DNA of 64,000 nucleotides from DATAUK01 sp036268295 (GTDB lineage Bacteria; Actinomycetota; Actinomycetes; JAFAQI01). The DNA lies in assembly GCA_036268295.1 (NCBI GenBank), contig DATAUK010000042.1, positions 1 through 64,000 on the forward strand, in the 5' to 3' direction. Positions 61,227 through 64,000 of this stretch are shown piece after piece. Made by a program: the position numbers and the translations under genes. Within the stretch, counting starts at the first letter, position 1. Each line of letters starts with the position of its first letter. The notes below the pieces were generated by a model. That model worked only from the letters and a program-made list of their open reading frames with translations, was not told where the DNA came from and ran no database searches.

Positions 61227-62465
61227 TCAGTCGACCGGGACGATCTGCCCCTTGCCGAGTACGACGACGCCGCCCTCACTCACATGGAAGCCACGCGCCC
61301 GGTCGTGCTCGTGGTCGAGCCCGATCGACGTGCCGGGCGGGACGAGGACGCCTTTGTCGATGATCGCGCGCCGCAGCACCGCGCCGCGCCCGACGTCAAC
61401 GCCGTGCAGGAGCACGCACTCGTCGACCTCGGATCGGGAGTGGACCTTCACGCCCGGTGAAAGCACCGACCGGCGGACCGTGCCACCCGAGACGATGCAG
61501 CCCGGCGACACCAGCGACTCGATCGCGCTTCCGGTCCGGCCTGGCTCGCCGTGGACGAACTTCGCGGGTGGCAGCGAGGAGGTCGAGGCAAGGATCGGCC
61601 ACTGCCGGTTGTAAAGGTCGAAGACCGGCCGGGTGGCGACCAGATCCATGTGCGCTTCGTGATAGGCATCGAGGGTTCCGACGTCGCGCCAGTAGCCGGA
61701 ATCGCGCTCGGTCGCACCTGGCACGACGTTGTCGGCGAAGTCATAGACCTGCGCCTGGCCCGCCGCCACGAGCGCCGGGATGACGTCGCCACCGAGGTCG
61801 TGGTTCGAGTCCTCGTTCTGGGCGTCGAGCTTCACCGCGTCGAGCAGCGCCGCGGTAGTGAAGACATAGTTGCCCATCGAGGCGAGAACGCTGTCGGGAT
61901 CATCGGGCAGCCCGGGCGGGTCGGCCGGCTTCTCCAGGAACGCGTCGATGGTTCGGCCGTCCGAGGTATTGATGACTCCGAACGACGAGGACTGGTCCCG
62001 CGGCGCCCGCAGGCCGGCGACTGTGACGCCGGCACCGGAGGCGACGTGCTGGTCGATCATCTGCCGGGCGTCCATCCGATAGACGTGATCGGCACCGAAG
62101 ACCACGACGTAGGCCGGGCCTTCGTCGTAGATCAGATTGAGCGACTGATAGATCGCGTCTGCCGAGCCGGCGAACCACTTCGGGCCGAGCCGCTGCTGCG
62201 CCGGGACCGGAGTGACGTAGTCGCCCATCAGCGAGGACATCCGCCAGTTGACGGAGATGTGGCGGTTGAGCGAGTGCGACTTGTATTGGGTGAGGACGAC
62301 GATGCGTCCGAGCTCGGCGTTGACGAGGTTGGACAGCACGAAGTCGACCAGGCGGTAGATGCCGCCGAAGGGTACGGCGGGCTTGGCACGGTCGGCGGTC
62401 AGTGGCCACAGTCGCTTGCCCTCACCACCCGCGAGGACCATGCCGAGCACCCGTCCCTGTGCCAC
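61227..62465 (-). CDS. glgC: Glucose-1-phosphate adenylyltransferase (ADP-glucose pyrophosphorylase)
   Basis: A 412-residue enzyme making ADP-glucose for glycogen and alpha-glucan synthesis. Nucleotidyltransferase opening VLGMVLAGGEGKRLWPLT, then KPAVPFGGIYRLVDF and VFGADHVYRMD. The C-terminal left-handed beta-helix shows hexapeptide pattern GCIVSGGTVRRSVLSPGVKV. GTG 62465, 4 nt downstream of pepA. Confidence 0.95.
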   Translation of the reverse strand: MAQGRVLGMVLAGGEGKRLWPLTADRAKPAVPFGGIYRLVDFVLSNLVNAELGRIVVLTQYKSHSLNRHISVNWRMSSLMGDYVTPVPAQQRLGPKWFAGSADAIYQSLNLIYDEGPAYVVVFGADHVYRMDARQMIDQHVASGAGVTVAGLRAPRDQSSSFGVINTSDGRTIDAFLEKPADPPGLPDDPDSVLASMGNYVFTTAALLDAVKLDAQNEDSNHDLGGDVIPALVAAGQAQVYDFADNVVPGATERDSGYWRDVGTLDAYHEAHMDLVATRPVFDLYNRQWPILASTSSLPPAKFVHGEPGRTGSAIESLVSPGCIVSGGTVRRSVLSPGVKVHSRSEVDECVLLHGVDVGRGAVLRRAIIDKGVLVPPGTSIGLDHEHDRARGFHVSEGGVVVLGKGQIVPVD

Positions 62466-62469
62466 CGGC

Positions 62470-63972
62470 TCAGTGTCTCAGGTCGGCGAGTGCCTCAGGG
62501 TCCGCCGAGACGGTTTCGAGCCAGCGCAGGAAGGTTCGCACCCCGAAACCGGTCGCGCCCTTGGTGGCCTCGTCTTCATCGGCTTCCGCCCGGGCCGGGC
62601 CGGCGACGTCGAGGTGAGCCCAGGTCGCGTTGCCGACGAACTCCCGCAGGAACAACGCGGCGATGATCGAGCCGCCGCTGTACTCGAAGGACGGGTCACC
62701 GATGTTGCGGAGATCCGCGATATCGGAGTTGAGAGCCTCGCGGTAGTCATCCTCGAGCGGCATCGACCACAGCCGCTCGCCACCGGCCTCGGAGGCCGCC
62801 AGCAACGAGTCGCGCAGTGACGAAGTCGTCGCATAGAGCGCGCCGTGACGCCGACCGAGCCCGAGTGATGCCGCCCCGGTAAGGGTGGCAATGTCGATGA
62901 CGACATCCGGCGCGAGGGTGCCGGCGGCGTACGCCAGTGCGTCGGCGAGCACGATCCGACCCTCGGCATCGGTGTTGAGCACCTCGTCGGTGCGGCCGCC
63001 GTAGTGGGTCACGACATCGCCCGGGCGAACCGATGCGGCGCCCGGCATGTTCTCAGCCATCGGCACCAGGCCGGTCACCTTCACCCGGATGTCGAGCGCA
63101 GCGAGTGCAGTCATCGTCGCGATGACGGCGGCGCCGCCGGCCATGTCGGTCTTCATCCACACCATCGAGTCCGACGGCTTCAATGACAGACCGCCGGAGT
63201 CGAACGTGATGCCCTTGCCGATCAGGACGACGTGCCGATCGGCACCCTCCGGCGCCCAGGTCAGCTCGACGAACCGCGGCGGACGGTCCGAGCCCATGCC
63301 CACCGCAAGCACACCGCCGAAGCCCTCATCGGCAAGCTGCGTCTCGTCACGCACCCTGATGTCGACACCGCTCGCCATAGCCATCGCCCGTGCCTGCTCG
63401 GCCAGCCAGTCCGGCGACTTGGTCAACGACGGGGTGTTGGCAAGATCGCGGGCCCGGTGGACGGCGGCCGTCACGGCAGCGGCCCGCGCAAGATCTCGGC
63501 GCACGGCCGCCGGCTCGTCGACGACCAGCTTCGCGCGCTTCAGCCGCGGCGGCTTGGGATCGCTCTTCGCGCTGAACTTGTATGACGCAAGGCCGATGGC
63601 CTCGGCGATCGCCTTGACGTCCTCACCGCTCCGACCGCTCGCGAGGGTCGTCGCGAGCGATTTCGATCCGGCCGCCTTGCGGACCATTGCGGCAGCGGCT
63701 TTGCGCAGCGACCGCGGTGACTCGTCGCCGATCCCGACGAGCAGGACCAGGTCGATCCCATCGCGGTGGACCGGGATCACGACGACCTCGCCGGCCTTGC
63801 CGGTCGCCTTGTCGGCCTTGAGTGCCGCGGCCGCATCAACAGCCAACGACTGCAACGCCTCCGCTCCAGCCCCGACAACCGGTGCACCGCGCCGGCCGGT
63901 GGTCACCGGGACGCCGAGAACGGCGCCGCTTGCGAGCAGCGGGCCGGCGGTTGCCGCGACAGTGAGCGTCAC
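62470..63972 (-). CDS. pepA: Leucyl aminopeptidase (PepA/M17)
   Basis: A 500-residue M17 metallopeptidase. The two metal-binding motifs are GKGITFDSGGLSLKP and the hallmark NTDAEGRIVLADAL. GTG 63972. Its N-terminal domain (first 170 residues) is less conserved, as is usual. It lies immediately upstream of glgC and probably shares its transcript. The remaining 28 nt of the window hold no gene. Confidence 0.95.
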   Translation of the reverse strand: MTLTVAATAGPLLASGAVLGVPVTTGRRGAPVVGAGAEALQSLAVDAAAALKADKATGKAGEVVVIPVHRDGIDLVLLVGIGDESPRSLRKAAAAMVRKAAGSKSLATTLASGRSGEDVKAIAEAIGLASYKFSAKSDPKPPRLKRAKLVVDEPAAVRRDLARAAAVTAAVHRARDLANTPSLTKSPDWLAEQARAMAMASGVDIRVRDETQLADEGFGGVLAVGMGSDRPPRFVELTWAPEGADRHVVLIGKGITFDSGGLSLKPSDSMVWMKTDMAGGAAVIATMTALAALDIRVKVTGLVPMAENMPGAASVRPGDVVTHYGGRTDEVLNTDAEGRIVLADALAYAAGTLAPDVVIDIATLTGAASLGLGRRHGALYATTSSLRDSLLAASEAGGERLWSMPLEDDYREALNSDIADLRNIGDPSFEYSGGSIIAALFLREFVGNATWAHLDVAGPARAEADEDEATKGATGFGVRTFLRWLETVSADPEALADLRH

Positions 63973-64000
63973 AGGCGCGACCCGGCGCGGATCAGCCGAC

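Noticed and set aside
1..64000. Search for tRNA, rRNA, insertion sequences, phage genes and attachment sites
   Set aside because: None recognised by eye; no terminal inverted repeats, transposase or integrase motifs were seen.

Overview
The window is about 64 kb of GC-rich, densely coded chromosome from an actinobacterium. A WhiB7-type regulator, a mycoredoxin, the AdnA/AdnB helicase-nuclease, UvrD2 with an HRDC domain, DUF3107, MoeZ and frequent GTG starts all point to the class Actinomycetes. I see no tRNA, rRNA, CRISPR array, insertion sequence, prophage or attachment site. Base composition looks even throughout. I cannot name the genus.

Layout. (1) 1-7.5 kb: the 5' part of an acyl-CoA mutase large subunit, divergent from a MarR regulator across a palindrome; then DUF1707 and PspC membrane proteins, divergent from a PspC-domain histidine kinase and its LuxR-type response regulator; then a GGDEF-EAL cyclic-di-GMP protein. 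(2) 7.7-12.3 kb: a five-gene operon of acyl-CoA dehydrogenase, PIG-L deacetylase, methyltransferase, GT2 glycosyltransferase and a rearranged alkaline-phosphatase-fold enzyme. Three or four of its junctions are 4-nt GTGA overlaps. It reads like an uncharacterised glycoconjugate or small-molecule pathway. (3) 12.3-14.0 kb: an ECF sigma factor and a membrane protein. (4) 14.0-33.7 kb: whiB7 with a readable leader (promoter, upstream ORF, antiterminator, terminator), then tesB, uvrD2, mycoredoxin, two secreted or hydrolase genes, an MFS pump, nudC, adnB, adnA, a cupin, an alkyltransferase-like protein, an SDR and moeZ. (5) 33.7-46.8 kb: CsbD, membrane proteins, a coiled-coil protein with a partner, a TetR regulator, DUF3107, a ferritin-like protein, the DEAD-box helicase rhlE, zinc-ribbon proteins, a ParA ATPase, a Fe-S RecB-type nuclease, MarC and DUF6758. 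(6) 46.9-64 kb: a secreted FN3 protein, Nudix, MscL, PhzF, SDR, MgtE-N/CBS, DUF1003, mrp, tatB, htrA, an O-methyltransferase, a PaaK-type ligase, two exported proteins, glgC and pepA.

From memory, the gene order matches two separate M. tuberculosis segments: whiB7-uvrD2-mrx1-nudC-adnB-adnA-ATL-moeZ-TetR-DUF3107-ferritin-like-rhlE-parA (around Rv3197A-Rv3213c), and MgtE-N-DUF1003-mrp-tatB-htrA-O-methyltransferase-glgC (around Rv1213-Rv1232c). Here they lie side by side, as I recall they also do in Streptomyces near wblC. The window is therefore mostly ancestral actinobacterial core, with lineage-specific inserts. The most interesting parts are the five-gene operon at 7.7-12.3 kb, the complete whiB7 attenuator, a UvrD2 lacking its tetracysteine linker, and the missing sigE/anti-sigma pair next to htrA.
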